DNA from: an uncultured Faecalibacterium sp.
Lineage (GTDB): Bacteria; Bacillota; Clostridia; Oscillospirales; Ruminococcaceae
DNA: 64,000 nucleotides
Reading direction: 5' to 3'
Assembly (NCBI GenBank): GCA_934547065.1
Contig: CAKTEF010000010.1
Span: forward strand, 1 to 64,000
Shown here: positions 7,930-18,330 of the stretch, piece after piece
Layout: every line of letters begins with the position of its first letter
Position numbering within the stretch: position 1 is the stretch's first letter
Position numbers and translations under genes: made by a program
Notes under the pieces: model-generated
Database searches by the model: none
What the model was told of the DNA's origin: nothing
Seen by the model: the letters and a program-made list of their open reading frames with translations, nothing else

Positions 7930-8871
7930 ATGTTGAAATATCTGGCCAAACGCATCGGGCGTTCCATCCTGACGCTGTTCATCATTGTAACGCTCGTGTT
8001 CTGCCTGCTGCGGCTGATGCCGGTAGAGGGCTACTTTGCAAACTACGAAAAAATGACCGAGGCGCAGATCCAGGCCGGCCTGCAGTCCATGGGCCTGCTG
8101 GACCCGCTCCCGGTGCAGATCGGGCGGTTCTGGTGGAACGCGCTGCACGGCGACCTGGGCGTGAGCCATATCTATAAGGTAAACGCTTCGGTCACCGGCA
8201 TCCTGGCCAAAAAGCTGCCCATCTCCATCCAGATGGGCGTGTTCGCCATGCTGCTCAGCCTGGTGATCGGCATTCCCATGGGCCTGTTCATGGGGCGGTT
8301 CAAAAACCGCTGGCCGGATAAGATCGGCACCGCCATCATCGTGCTGATCCAGGCCGTGCCCGCTGCCGTGTACTACCTGTACATCCAGATGTACGGCACC
8401 CAGGCGCTGAGCGTTGGCCTGCTGTTCGACGCTTCCAACTGGAGGTACTGGGTGCTGCCCGTCTGCTCCATGAGCCTGGGCAACGTGGCGTTCTACGCCA
8501 TGTGGCTGCGCCGCTACATGGTGGACGAAAGCAACAAGGATTATGTGCGCCTTGCGCTGGCCAAAGGCGTGAGCGAGAGCAACATTGCGCTGCATCACAT
8601 CTTCCGCAACGCCATGGTGCCGCTGGTGCAGTACATTCCCTCGGCGTTCCTGAACACCGTGGTGGGCTCCATTTACATCGAGAGCCTGTACAGCATCCCC
8701 GGCATGGGCGGCCTGCTGGTCACCTGTGTGCAGCGCCACGACAACACCATGGTGCAGGGCATCGTACTGTTGTACGCCTGCGTGGGTATCATCGGCCTGA
8801 TCCTGGGCGATCTGCTTATGGTGCTCATTGATCCCCGCATCAGCTTTGGCAAGAAAGAAGGTGGCCGATAA
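7930..8871 (+). CDS. oppB: Oligopeptide/dipeptide ABC transporter permease, OppB type
   Basis: First permease of a peptide/nickel-type importer, 313 residues with six predicted membrane helices. The N-terminal helix starts MLKYLAKRIGRSILTLFIIVTLVFCLLR, as in OppB/DppB, and the EAA loop reads YVRLALAKGVSESNIALHHIFRNA. The same frame runs open far upstream through unrelated sequence; ATG at 7930 with GAGGGG upstream gives the family start. The stop overlaps the oppC start by one base. The four transporter genes lie head to tail, but no substrate-binding protein gene is present, so the binding partner must be encoded elsewhere. Confidence 0.92.
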   Translation: MLKYLAKRIGRSILTLFIIVTLVFCLLRLMPVEGYFANYEKMTEAQIQAGLQSMGLLDPLPVQIGRFWWNALHGDLGVSHIYKVNASVTGILAKKLPISIQMGVFAMLLSLVIGIPMGLFMGRFKNRWPDKIGTAIIVLIQAVPAAVYYLYIQMYGTQALSVGLLFDASNWRYWVLPVCSMSLGNVAFYAMWLRRYMVDESNKDYVRLALAKGVSESNIALHHIFRNAMVPLVQYIPSAFLNTVVGSIYIESLYSIPGMGGLLVTCVQRHDNTMVQGIVLLYACVGIIGLILGDLLMVLIDPRISFGKKEGGR

Positions 8872-9902
8872 TGCTGTTCCACATGAAAGATCAGAAAGCG
8901 GCCGGGCTGGAGGCCAGCCTGGACCAGCTGCAGAAAGACGGTCCCGCTGCCTGGGCCAGCCTGCCGGAGGACGAGCTGTTCACCCCCGCCGGGTTCCATG
9001 CCGAGCAGGCCGAAGCCACGGCCTACTCCAATTACAGTTACTGGGGCAGCACATTCCGTGCGTTCTTCAAGAACAAAGTGGCGGTCGCCCTCCTCATCGC
9101 GCTGGTGGCCGTGGTAGCGTTTGCCTTTTTGCAGCCCCACCTGCCCGGCCAGGTGGACCCCAACCTGTGCGAAGTGGACCCGGCCACCGGCATCCAGTAC
9201 CGCAACATCGCCCCCGGCGAAAAGGGCTTTATCTGGGGTTCCAACGCCATCGGCCAGGACCTGTGGGCCCGCATCTGGGCCGGTGCCCGCACCAGCCTGA
9301 CCATCGCCTTTTTCGTGGCCCTGATCGAAGCCGTGGTCGGCATCACGGTGGGGGTGCTGTGGGGCTATGTCCGCCAGCTGGATTTCTTCTTCACCGAGCT
9401 GTACAACATCTGCGATAACGTTCCCTCCACCATCATCCTGATCCTGATCTCCTATGTGGCCTCGCCCAGCATCAAAACGCTGATCCTGGGCATGTCCATC
9501 ACGGGCTGGATCGCCATGGCGCGCTTTATCCGCAACCAGATCCTGATCATCCGCGACCGTGATTACAACGTTGCGTCCCGCTGCATCGGCACCCCCACGT
9601 TCCGTATCGTGCTGCGTAACCTGCTGCCGTACCTGGTGTCCGTCATCATGCTGCGCATGGCCCTGACCATCCCCGCCGCCATTGGCAGCGAGGTGTTCAT
9701 CACCTACATTGGCCTGGGCCTTTCGGTGGAGATCCCCTCGCTGGGCAACCTGATCAACGACGGCCGCAAGGTGATGATGCAGGCCGGGCTGCGCTATCAG
9801 CTGCTCTACCCCACCATCATCCTGAGCTTTGTCACCATTGCGTTCTATCTGATCGGCAACGCCTTCTCCGACGCAGCCGACCCGAAGAACCATCTGCAGT
9901 AA
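8871..9902 (+). CDS. oppC: Oligopeptide/dipeptide ABC transporter permease, OppC type
   Basis: Second permease, 343 residues. An extended polar N terminus of about 55 residues comes before the first membrane helix (VAVALLIALVAVVAFAFL), then an extracytoplasmic loop containing NIAPGEKGFIWGSNAIGQDLWARIWAGARTS (shown here in pieces: the GQD-WARIW-GARTS pattern is typical of OppC), and five more helices. The EAA loop reads YNVASRCIGTPTFRIVLRNL. It overlaps oppB by one base and is followed by AAGGAGGG leading into oppD. Confidence 0.92.
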   Translation: MLFHMKDQKAAGLEASLDQLQKDGPAAWASLPEDELFTPAGFHAEQAEATAYSNYSYWGSTFRAFFKNKVAVALLIALVAVVAFAFLQPHLPGQVDPNLCEVDPATGIQYRNIAPGEKGFIWGSNAIGQDLWARIWAGARTSLTIAFFVALIEAVVGITVGVLWGYVRQLDFFFTELYNICDNVPSTIILILISYVASPSIKTLILGMSITGWIAMARFIRNQILIIRDRDYNVASRCIGTPTFRIVLRNLLPYLVSVIMLRMALTIPAAIGSEVFITYIGLGLSVEIPSLGNLINDGRKVMMQAGLRYQLLYPTIILSFVTIAFYLIGNAFSDAADPKNHLQ

Positions 9903-9915
9903 GGAGGGACGGAAG

Positions 9916-10969
9916 ATGGAAAAAAATCAGCTGATCCTCTCCATCAAGGATCTGAACATCAAATTCAATCTGCGCGGAAAGATCCTCCACGCCATCCGCG
10001 GCATCGACCTGGACATCTACCACGGCGAGGTCCTGGCCATTGTGGGCGAGTCCGGCTCCGGCAAGAGCGTATTCACCAAAAGCTTTATGGGCCTGTTGGA
10101 TGCCAACGGTTCCATCACCTCCGGCACCATTGATTATTTCGGGGCCGACGACGGGACCCCCATCCGCCTTTCCGACCTGAAAAAGGAAAAAGAGTGGCTG
10201 CGGGTGCGCGGGCATGAGATCGCCATGATCATGCAGGACCCCATGACCAGCCTGAACCCCTTGAAGACCATCGGCGACCAGATCATGGAGGCCGTGCAGC
10301 TGCACCAGGGCCTCAAGGGCAAGGCCGCCCGGGAAAAAACGCTGGAATATCTGCGGGATGTGGGCATTGCGGACCCGGAAGTGCGCTTTGGCCAGTACCC
10401 GCACGAGTTTTCCGGCGGCATGCGCCAGCGTGTGGTCATTGCCATTGCCGTGGCCTGCAACCCGCAGATCCTGATCTGCGACGAGCCCACCACCGCCCTG
10501 GATGTGACCATCCAGGCACAGATCCTGCAGCTGCTGAAAGAGATGCAGGTCAAGTACAACCTGACCATCGTTCTCATCACCCATGACCTGGGCGTGGTGG
10601 CCAACATCGCCGACCGCGTGGCCGTGATGTATGCCGGCGACATCGTGGAGATCGGCACCTCGGACGAAATTTACTATGACCCCCGCCACCCCTATACCTG
10701 GGCCCTGCTTTCCAGTATGCCCCAGATGGGCATTAAGGGCGAGGATCTGTTCAACATCCATGGCACCCCGCCGAATCTGTTCACCGAGATCCACGGGGAT
10801 GCCTTTGCGCCCCGCAACCCCCAGGCGCTGAAGATCGACTTTGTCAAGCGGCCGCCCTATTTCTCCGTCAGCCCGACCCACAGGGCCAAGACCTGGCTGC
10901 TGGACCCGCGTGCCCCCAGGGTGGAGCCGCCGCTGGCCGTAAAACTGCTGAAAGAGGAGGGAATGCGGG

Positions 10970-10977
<8 letters not shown>
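9916..10977 (+). CDS. oppD: Oligopeptide ABC transporter ATP-binding protein, OppD type
   Basis: First of two nucleotide-binding subunits, 353 residues. Walker [10 protein letters not shown]-loop [12 protein letters not shown], signature FSGGMRQR, Walker [13 protein letters not shown] and switch [10 protein letters not shown] are all intact. The C-terminal extension has the usual oligopeptide-transporter region ([14 protein letters not shown]), but the conserved cysteine motif that often binds an Fe-S cluster in this region is not apparent here. It overlaps oppF by eight bases, so stoichiometric production of the two ATPases is likely. Confidence 0.93.
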
Positions 10978-11911
<934 letters not shown>

Positions 11912-11949
11912 AGTTCATGGTTTCTTCATCAAATCGGTTCGGCTGTTCC

Positions 11950-11978
11950 TTGACATTTTTTGCTTGCTCAACTACAAT
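11950..11978 (+). promoter_or_regulatory. Promoter of the acyl-ligase/SGNH unit
   Basis: TTGACA, 17-base spacer, TACAAT. It leaves an untranslated leader of about 105 bases before the start at 12091. Confidence 0.85.
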
Positions 11979-12090
11979 AACATGGATGGTTATTGTGCAG
12001 TTTTTAACAAACTGACGAAACGGAACGGACTGTGAATCCATGCCCGGCCCCGGCTTCCGGAGCGGGCGAACAACAAAGGATCGTAACTTT

Positions 12091-13830
12091 ATGAATACAT
12101 CTGAAGCAACCCCTCTCTACGCCTCCACGGAGCGGCCCTGGCTGAAATACTACGACGCAAAGTTCATCGGCCAGATCCCGCCGGAATGTTCGGCATTTGA
12201 TTATGTCTGCCGCCAGAACCGCAGCCGCCTGGGCGAGTGTGCCCTGGAATATTACGGCCGCAAATTCACCTATGCGGATCTCATCGTCAATGTCAAAAAG
12301 ACCGCCGCTGCGTTCCGCGCCCTGGGCGTGAAAAAGGGCGAGATCATCACCGTGGTCAGCGTGATGCTCCCGGAGGTCATTTTTGCGTTCTACGCCGCTG
12401 ATATGATCGGGGCCACCCTGAACCTGGTGGACCCCCGTTACAGCGCCGAGGGCATCCACGAGTACATCGAGGAGGTGGGTTCCCGCCTGCTCATCACCCT
12501 GAATGTGACCTACGAGCGCTGCCGTCAGGCCGCCCGCCGCACCACTGTGGAGCGGGTGATCGTGGTCTCCCCGGCCGACTCGCTGCCGCTGCACCTGGCC
12601 ATTGGCTACAAGATGACCAACCCCGACACCAACAAATATAAATCCAACGTTCTGCACTGGAAGCAGTTCCTGGCGGGCGGCGAGGGCCACAGCATCGCCG
12701 ACGATGGCTACGACCCGGAGCACGCCTGCGTGGTGGTGCATACCGGCGGCACCACCGGCTCGCCCAAAGGCGTGATGCTGACCGACCAGAACTTCAACAC
12801 CATCGCCCAGCAGTTTGCGGCCTACGGCAAGCTGTTCAGCAAGGGCCAGTCCCTGATGAACATTATGCCGCCGTTCATTGCCTACGGCTACGCCTGCGGC
12901 GTACACATGCCGCTGGTGCTGGGGCTGAAGATCATCATCATCCCCAACCTGGATCCCGACAAGATCGGCAGCCTGATCTGGAAGCACAAACCGGAGCACA
13001 TGTTCGGTGTTCCGGCCCACTACCAGCAGATGGCCTCCTCGTTTGCCCTGCGGGATAAGGACCTTTCGTTCATCCGCAACTACGCTGCGGGCGGCGATGC
13101 CATCTCCATCGGTGCCGAGCAGACGGTCAACGAGTTCCTGGCCGCCCACCATGCCGAGTATCCCCTGGCAAAGGGCTACGGCATGACCGAGGTCTCCTCG
13201 GCGGCCACCTGTGCGGCAGGCCTCACCACCAAGCCCGGCAGCGTGGGCATCCCGCTGGTCAACACCCTGGTCTCGGTGTTCGAGCCGGACACCCAGACCG
13301 AGCTGCCCATCGGCCAGCGGGGCGAGATCTGCATCTGCGGCCCCACCATGATGAAAGGCTACTACAACAAACCCGCCGAGACGGCCGCCATCCTGCAAAA
13401 GCATCCGGACGGCCGGGTGTGGGTCCACACCGGCGATATCGGTTACCTGGACGAGGACGGCTTTGTCTACCTGGACAGCCGGATCAAGCGGCTGATCATC
13501 CGCCACGACGGCTTCAAGGTGTTCCCCTCCATGATCGAAAATGTGGTCAGCCGCCATCCCGCCGTGCATCAGTGCTCGGTGGTGGGCTGCGCCGATCAGG
13601 ACCATGTGCAGGGCCGCCTGCCGTTCGTTTACCTGGTGCTCACCCCGGAGGCCGCCGTCTCCGGCAAGCGCAAGCAGATCATCCGGGAGCTGCGCCAGAT
13701 GTGCGCCGAGGAGCTGGCTGAATACGTCCAACCCGTTGGTTACAAGATCATCCCGGAAATGCCCATGACTCCCATTGGCAAGTTTGACTATCGCAAGCTG
13801 GAGGAGGAGATCACTCCACGCGATTATTAA
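12091..13830 (+). CDS. AMP-dependent acyl-CoA synthetase/ligase
   Basis: A 579-residue adenylate-forming enzyme (ANL superfamily) that activates a carboxylic acid, probably a fatty acid, as the acyl-AMP and then the CoA thioester. The P-loop VVHTGGTTGSPKG lies at about residues 215-227. Later motifs are KGYGMTEVSSAA, HTGDIGYLDEDGFVYLDSRIKR with the hinge Asp, and the C-terminal catalytic Lys in PMTPIGKFDY. No carrier-protein or condensation domain is present, so it is a stand-alone ligase. ATG at 12091 is chosen because AAAGGA precedes it. Forty bases downstream lies a secreted SGNH hydrolase, which may release the acid from an extracellular ester. Substrate unknown. Confidence 0.85.
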   Translation: MNTSEATPLYASTERPWLKYYDAKFIGQIPPECSAFDYVCRQNRSRLGECALEYYGRKFTYADLIVNVKKTAAAFRALGVKKGEIITVVSVMLPEVIFAFYAADMIGATLNLVDPRYSAEGIHEYIEEVGSRLLITLNVTYERCRQAARRTTVERVIVVSPADSLPLHLAIGYKMTNPDTNKYKSNVLHWKQFLAGGEGHSIADDGYDPEHACVVVHTGGTTGSPKGVMLTDQNFNTIAQQFAAYGKLFSKGQSLMNIMPPFIAYGYACGVHMPLVLGLKIIIIPNLDPDKIGSLIWKHKPEHMFGVPAHYQQMASSFALRDKDLSFIRNYAAGGDAISIGAEQTVNEFLAAHHAEYPLAKGYGMTEVSSAATCAAGLTTKPGSVGIPLVNTLVSVFEPDTQTELPIGQRGEICICGPTMMKGYYNKPAETAAILQKHPDGRVWVHTGDIGYLDEDGFVYLDSRIKRLIIRHDGFKVFPSMIENVVSRHPAVHQCSVVGCADQDHVQGRLPFVYLVLTPEAAVSGKRKQIIRELRQMCAEELAEYVQPVGYKIIPEMPMTPIGKFDYRKLEEEITPRDY

Positions 13831-13871
13831 GTTTATTTCTACGCTTTGTACAGAAAGGAAGCAACACCGCT

Positions 13872-14861
13872 ATGAATAAAAAGTGGATGGCCCTTGCGCT
13901 TTCGGCTGTGATGCTGTTTGCCGCCCTGAGCGTTCCGGCTTTTGCGGAAGACCCGGCTGCCGTGGAGGAGGAGAACTGCTTTTTTTCCTCCCCGGAGGAG
14001 CCGGAAGAACGGGAGCCCAACTCCCTGACCTATGTTGCCCTGGGCGACAGCATCTGCGCCGGCATCGGCCTGACCAACGTTTCCTACTCCCACAACCTGA
14101 TGGGCGTGGACGTTTCCTCCAACTTCAAAGGCTACCCGGAAACGTGCTATGTGGGCCAGGTGGCCAAGAGCCTGAACCTGGACCGTGACCACGCCATCAA
14201 CCTGGGCCTGCCCGGTGCCATGAGCAAGGACATGGTGGAGATGGTCAAGACCGGCACCATGTCCGAGATGAACATGCTCTCCGGCTGCCAGTACAACTAC
14301 CCCGAATTCGTGGATTACATCAAGAGCGCGGATGTCATTTCCATCCAGCTGGGTTCCAACGATGCCTTTGTGCCCACCGTGGTGGCCTTTGGCGAAGCCA
14401 CCAACTGGAAAAGCGAGGATCTGGCTTCCATCGTGCTCAGCGGCAACCTGCGCGGCGGCAACACCGAAGCCGAAAGCGCCCTGAACGAGAGCCTGAAAAA
14501 GCTCCAGCTCACCCGCGATGAGAAAAACGCCATCTGGGAGCTGTTCTTCTCCGGCATGGGCAGGATCTGCGAGAACGCCTACCCCGAAAGCACCCAGAAC
14601 CTGCGCCAGATCGTGGACACGATCAAGACCCTGAACCCCGATGCACAGATCCTGATCATCGGTGCCACCAACCCCGTTCCCCTGCTGCCCAGCTGGAGCA
14701 ATTACTTCAACAAGCTCAATACCTATGAGCAGCAGCTGGCCGATGTCTACGGTGCCACCTACGTTTCCATCCCCTGGGCACAGACTGAGCTGGACGGCCA
14801 CCCCACCGTTTCCGGCCACAAGTACATTTCCGATAAGATCGTGAGCGCGATCAAGAAATAA
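13872..14861 (+). CDS. Secreted SGNH/GDSL-family hydrolase
   Basis: A 329-residue exported esterase- or lipase-like protein. A Sec signal peptide (to about residue 25, VPAFA) is followed by an acidic linker with a Cys and then the SGNH fold. Block I is ALGDSICAG with the nucleophile Ser at about residue 60; block II has NLGLPGA; block III is QLGSNDAF; block V is DGHPTVSGH near the C terminus, where Asp and His complete the triad. The spacing DxH is one residue shorter than the common DxxH, so which His is catalytic is uncertain. RBS GAAAGGAAG. Probably co-transcribed with the acyl-CoA ligase. Confidence 0.85.
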   Translation: MNKKWMALALSAVMLFAALSVPAFAEDPAAVEEENCFFSSPEEPEEREPNSLTYVALGDSICAGIGLTNVSYSHNLMGVDVSSNFKGYPETCYVGQVAKSLNLDRDHAINLGLPGAMSKDMVEMVKTGTMSEMNMLSGCQYNYPEFVDYIKSADVISIQLGSNDAFVPTVVAFGEATNWKSEDLASIVLSGNLRGGNTEAESALNESLKKLQLTRDEKNAIWELFFSGMGRICENAYPESTQNLRQIVDTIKTLNPDAQILIIGATNPVPLLPSWSNYFNKLNTYEQQLADVYGATYVSIPWAQTELDGHPTVSGHKYISDKIVSAIKK

Positions 14862-14876
14862 GGGTTTCAGAACGCA

Positions 14877-14908
14877 CAATGCCCCCGGCCAGCTGGCCGG
14901 GGGCATTG
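14877..14908. terminator. Bidirectional terminator between convergent units
   Basis: Perfect 14-bp stem CAATGCCCCCGGCC/GGCCGGGGGCATTG with AGCT loop, then TTTTA on the plus strand. It separates the SGNH gene from the ABC exporter pair. Confidence 0.88.
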
Positions 14909-14927
14909 TTTTATGCGTTGTTCCGAT

Positions 14928-16598
14928 TCAACTCAACCGTCCGCTCTCCACCGAGAAGCAGCGGTCGGCCACGGCCATGGTGGACTTGCGGTGGCTCACC
15001 AGCAGCACGGTCTTTTCCCTGCACTCCTCCCGCACGGCCTTGAGGATGATGCCCTCGTTCAGGCTGTCCAGATTGGAGGTCGGCTCGTCCAGCAGCAGGA
15101 ACGGCGCATCGTGCAGGAATGCACGGGCCACGCCGATGCGCTGGCGCTCGCCGCCGGAAAGGGCCCCGCCCAGCTCGCCCACCGGGGTGTCGTAGCCCTT
15201 GGGCAGGCTGTTGATAAAACCATCCAGAGCAGCCTTTTTGCAGGCGGCCTCCACCTCGGCACGGGTCGCGTCGCGCTTGGCGATTTTGATGTTGTTCTCA
15301 ATGGTATCGTCAAACAGCTCCGTCTCCTGCGTCACCAGGCTTTCCTGCCTGCGCAGGGCAGCCGTGTTCACACGGCGGAGATCCTCTGCACCAAAGCGGA
15401 TGGTGCCCCCCGACACGTCCCAGAACCGCATCAGCAGCCGCAGGAACGTGGATTTGCCCGAGCCGGAGCGGCCCGTGATGCCCACGATCTCCTTTTCCGG
15501 GATCGTCAGGCTCAGCTCGTGCAGCACTTCCTCCTGCCCATAGGCAAAGCTGACCTGTTCGGCTGCCGCCCCGGCAAAGGCGGCATCGGTGCCGTCGGTC
15601 ACATCGGCGGTCACAGGCTGCTCGTCCAGCAGGTCCAGCACACGGTCGGCACTGGCAAACACCTGGGTCAGGCTGGCACCCAGGTTGGCCAGGGCCACCA
15701 CCGGGCCAAAGGAACTCAGGGCAGAAAGGGTGCAGATCAGCACGCCCTCGGCCCCCAGCGCACCGGCCTGGTACAGGCTCACGCTGACGGCCAGCACGGC
15801 CAGTGCCGTGAGTAGGATCAGGGTGTTGGTGGCCCCCACCGTCACGCCTTCGCGGTGCTTCATGGCCGTCTGCTTTTCGCCCAGCACGTCGCTCTGGGCC
15901 GCAATGCCGGCCGCACGGGCTGCCGTGTCCTGATATTGCAGGGTGTCCCGCAGGCCGCGCAGGCTTTCCAGCACATCACTGTTGGTATCGGCCAGCGCCT
16001 GGCGGTACTCCCGCGCGGCGCGATCACCCTTGCGGGCACTCCAGATCGGCAGGGCGGCCCCCACCAGCAGGTAGCCTGCCAGCAGCACCAGCGCAGGCAG
16101 GATGTGATAGCCGGCCACAAAGCCCGTCATGCCCAGCACGCAGAGCACCGCGATGCATACCGGTGAAATGGTGTGCGCATAGAACACTTCCAGCTGCTCG
16201 ATGTCCGCCGTGATCAGCGAGATCAGGTCGCCGCGGTCCCGCCCCTCCAGTTTGGCCGGGGTTAGGCGGCGGAGTGCGCCGAACACCTTGTCGCGGATCA
16301 GGGCCAGCAGCTTGAACGCGATAAAATGGTTGGATGCCTGCTCTGCATAGCGCAGCACGCCGCGCAGCAGCGCAAACACCAAAATGCAGACGAACGCTGC
16401 ACCCACGGTCCCCACGGGGCTGGGCAGCCCCGCAGCCCGCAGCAGCGCAAAGCCGCCGAAAATGGTGATAAAGGTGGCGCAGAAATGGCCTGCAACCCCC
16501 ATGATGACGGCCGCCAGCATGATGGGCAGCATCGGCTTTACCAGCACGATGAGCCGCCGCACAATGGCAAAGGGGCTGCGATGTCGGTTCCGGTTCAT
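14928..16598 (-). CDS. ABC transporter, fused membrane and ATPase domains (CydC/YbtQ-like)
   Basis: A half-transporter of exporter fold, 556 residues: six membrane helices, then an ATPase with Walker A GRSGSGKST, signature LSGGERQR, Walker B FLLLDEPTSNLD and switch VSHR. ATG at 16598 gives the correct N terminus and lies one base after the stop of its partner gene, so the two halves form an obligate heterodimer. The pair is preceded by a DtxR-like metal regulator and adjoins the feo cluster. By this context it may act like YbtPQ or IrtAB, which have exporter fold but import iron-siderophore complexes; a CydDC-like thiol or heme role is the alternative. No cyd oxidase genes are nearby. Confidence 0.85.
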   Translation of the reverse strand: MNRNRHRSPFAIVRRLIVLVKPMLPIMLAAVIMGVAGHFCATFITIFGGFALLRAAGLPSPVGTVGAAFVCILVFALLRGVLRYAEQASNHFIAFKLLALIRDKVFGALRRLTPAKLEGRDRGDLISLITADIEQLEVFYAHTISPVCIAVLCVLGMTGFVAGYHILPALVLLAGYLLVGAALPIWSARKGDRAAREYRQALADTNSDVLESLRGLRDTLQYQDTAARAAGIAAQSDVLGEKQTAMKHREGVTVGATNTLILLTALAVLAVSVSLYQAGALGAEGVLICTLSALSSFGPVVALANLGASLTQVFASADRVLDLLDEQPVTADVTDGTDAAFAGAAAEQVSFAYGQEEVLHELSLTIPEKEIVGITGRSGSGKSTFLRLLMRFWDVSGGTIRFGAEDLRRVNTAALRRQESLVTQETELFDDTIENNIKIAKRDATRAEVEAACKKAALDGFINSLPKGYDTPVGELGGALSGGERQRIGVARAFLHDAPFLLLDEPTSNLDSLNEGIILKAVREECREKTVLLVSHRKSTMAVADRCFSVESGRLS

Positions 16599-16599
16599 A

Positions 16600-18330
16600 T
16601 CAAGCCCCCTCCTTTCCCAGGGTCTCAAGCTGTTTCTGGGCCGTATACAGGCGGCTGTACGCCCCCGGCCGGGCCAGCAGGGCAGCATGGGTGCCCTGCT
16701 GCACCACGCGGCCTCCCTCCAGCACATAAATACAGTCGCTGTCCACCACGTTGGCCAGCCGGTGCGAGATCAGGATCACGGTCTTTTTGCCCGCCAGACC
16801 GTGGATGGCCTGCATGATGTCGTTTTCGCTCTCGGCATCCACATTGGAGGTCGCCTCGTCGAACAGATAGATGGGCGAGTCGTGCAGCAAGGCCCGCGCC
16901 ATGGCCAGACGCTGCCGCTGCCCGCCCGAAAGGTTGGAGCCGCCCTCATGCAGAGCGGTCTGCAGGCCGTTCTGGCTGCGGCAGAACCCGGCCAGGTTCA
17001 CCTGTTCCAGCGCGTTCCACAGCTCTGTTTCGGAGGCATCCGGCTTTGCCATCCGCAGGTTGCTTTCCACGGTGCCCTTGAAGATGGCCGCATTGTGGGG
17101 CACCACGGTCAGGGCGCGCAGGCGGTCGGCCTGCTTCAGCTCCTCCACCGGCACACCGCCCAGCGTCACGCGGCCGGTGGTGCAGGTGCGGCTGCCCGCC
17201 AGCAGGGCGGCCACGGTGCTTTTGCCGCAGCCGGATTCTCCCACCAGGGAGACGAAGCTGCCCTGCGGAACGGTCAGCGAGACATCGTGCAGGATGGTCC
17301 GGCCCTCCTCATAACCAAAGGTGACCTGTTCCAGCGCCAGGGTGGTATCGGTGCCAACGGCCTTTGTGCCGTCCACAGGCTCCTCGGCTGCCAGCAGATC
17401 GAAAATTTTATCCGCCGAGGCCGCGCCGTTCATGGCAATGTGGAAGTAGCTGCCCAGCAGCCGCAGCGGCAGAAAGAAATCTGCCGCCAGCAGCACGATG
17501 GTCAGCGTGTCGGCCAGGCTGAGCTGCCCGGCCGCAAAGGCTGCGGCCGCGCTGATGATGCCCAGGCCTGCGCCGCCGTAGGCCATCAAATCCATCAGGG
17601 TCACGCTGTTCAGCTGCATGGTCAGCACTTTCATCGTGATCCTGCGGAACCGTTCGGCCTGGGCGTTCATCTCCTCATGCTTCCAGCCGTCGGCCTGGTA
17701 GATTTTCAGGGTGGTCAGGCCCTGGATGTTTTCCAGAAAGCTGTCGCCCAGGGTGGTGTACTCGCCCCAGTATTTGTTCAGCAGCTTCTTGGCAAATTTC
17801 TGGACCGCCACGATCGACAGGGGGATCAGCGGCACGCAGCCCAGCAGGATGGCTGCCGAGCGGGCATGCACCCCCACCAGCAGCACGAACAGCGTGACCG
17901 GGGCCAACAGGCTGTAAAACAGCTGGGGCAGGTACTTGGCAAAATAGGTGTCGATCTGCTCCACGCCCTCACTGGCCAGCATGACCACCTCGCTGGTGGC
18001 CACCGTTTCGGTGTAGCCCGGGCCAAGCCGGGTCAGCTTTTCGTAAATTTTGCTGCGCAGGGTGCGCTTGACATCCCTGGATGCACGGTCGCTCATGTCC
18101 GAGGCCCACAGGGTCAGCAGATAGCGCACCGGGATGGTCACGGCGCAGAACGCGATGCCCTGCCACAGGGCGGCGGCGGTCAGGGTGCCCGCAAATACGG
18201 CCCCGATCATCCGGGCCACGATCCGCACCAGGATCACATTGCACAGCATTCCAAGCCACTGGAACGTCACGTTCAGCCGCACAAAGCGCAGGGCCCCGCG
18301 GTCAAAGGAGAGCAGTTTTTTATGGATCAC
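16600..18330 (-). CDS. ABC transporter, fused membrane and ATPase domains (CydD/YbtP-like)
   Basis: Partner half-transporter, 576 residues. Six membrane helices are followed by an ATPase domain with Walker A GESGCGKST, signature LSGGQRQR, Walker B IYLFDEATSNVD and switch ISHRLANV. It overlaps the regulator gene by ATGA (18327-18330) and is followed one base later by its partner, so regulator and both transporter halves are one transcription unit. The catalytic Glu after Walker B is Glu in DEAT, so this site looks competent. Substrate inferred only from context: iron chelate or heme. Confidence 0.85.
   Translation of the reverse strand: MIHKKLLSFDRGALRFVRLNVTFQWLGMLCNVILVRIVARMIGAVFAGTLTAAALWQGIAFCAVTIPVRYLLTLWASDMSDRASRDVKRTLRSKIYEKLTRLGPGYTETVATSEVVMLASEGVEQIDTYFAKYLPQLFYSLLAPVTLFVLLVGVHARSAAILLGCVPLIPLSIVAVQKFAKKLLNKYWGEYTTLGDSFLENIQGLTTLKIYQADGWKHEEMNAQAERFRRITMKVLTMQLNSVTLMDLMAYGGAGLGIISAAAAFAAGQLSLADTLTIVLLAADFFLPLRLLGSYFHIAMNGAASADKIFDLLAAEEPVDGTKAVGTDTTLALEQVTFGYEEGRTILHDVSLTVPQGSFVSLVGESGCGKSTVAALLAGSRTCTTGRVTLGGVPVEELKQADRLRALTVVPHNAAIFKGTVESNLRMAKPDASETELWNALEQVNLAGFCRSQNGLQTALHEGGSNLSGGQRQRLAMARALLHDSPIYLFDEATSNVDAESENDIMQAIHGLAGKKTVILISHRLANVVDSDCIYVLEGGRVVQQGTHAALLARPGAYSRLYTAQKQLETLGKEGA

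Noticed and set aside
12004..13731. Minus-strand open frame opposite the acyl-CoA ligase
   Set aside because: All adenylation motifs are on the plus strand; the minus frame has no recognisable domain.
14928..18330. cydDC genes for cytochrome bd assembly
   Set aside because: The fold fits, but there is no cydAB nearby and the regulator and feo context point to iron. Left as CydDC/YbtPQ-like.
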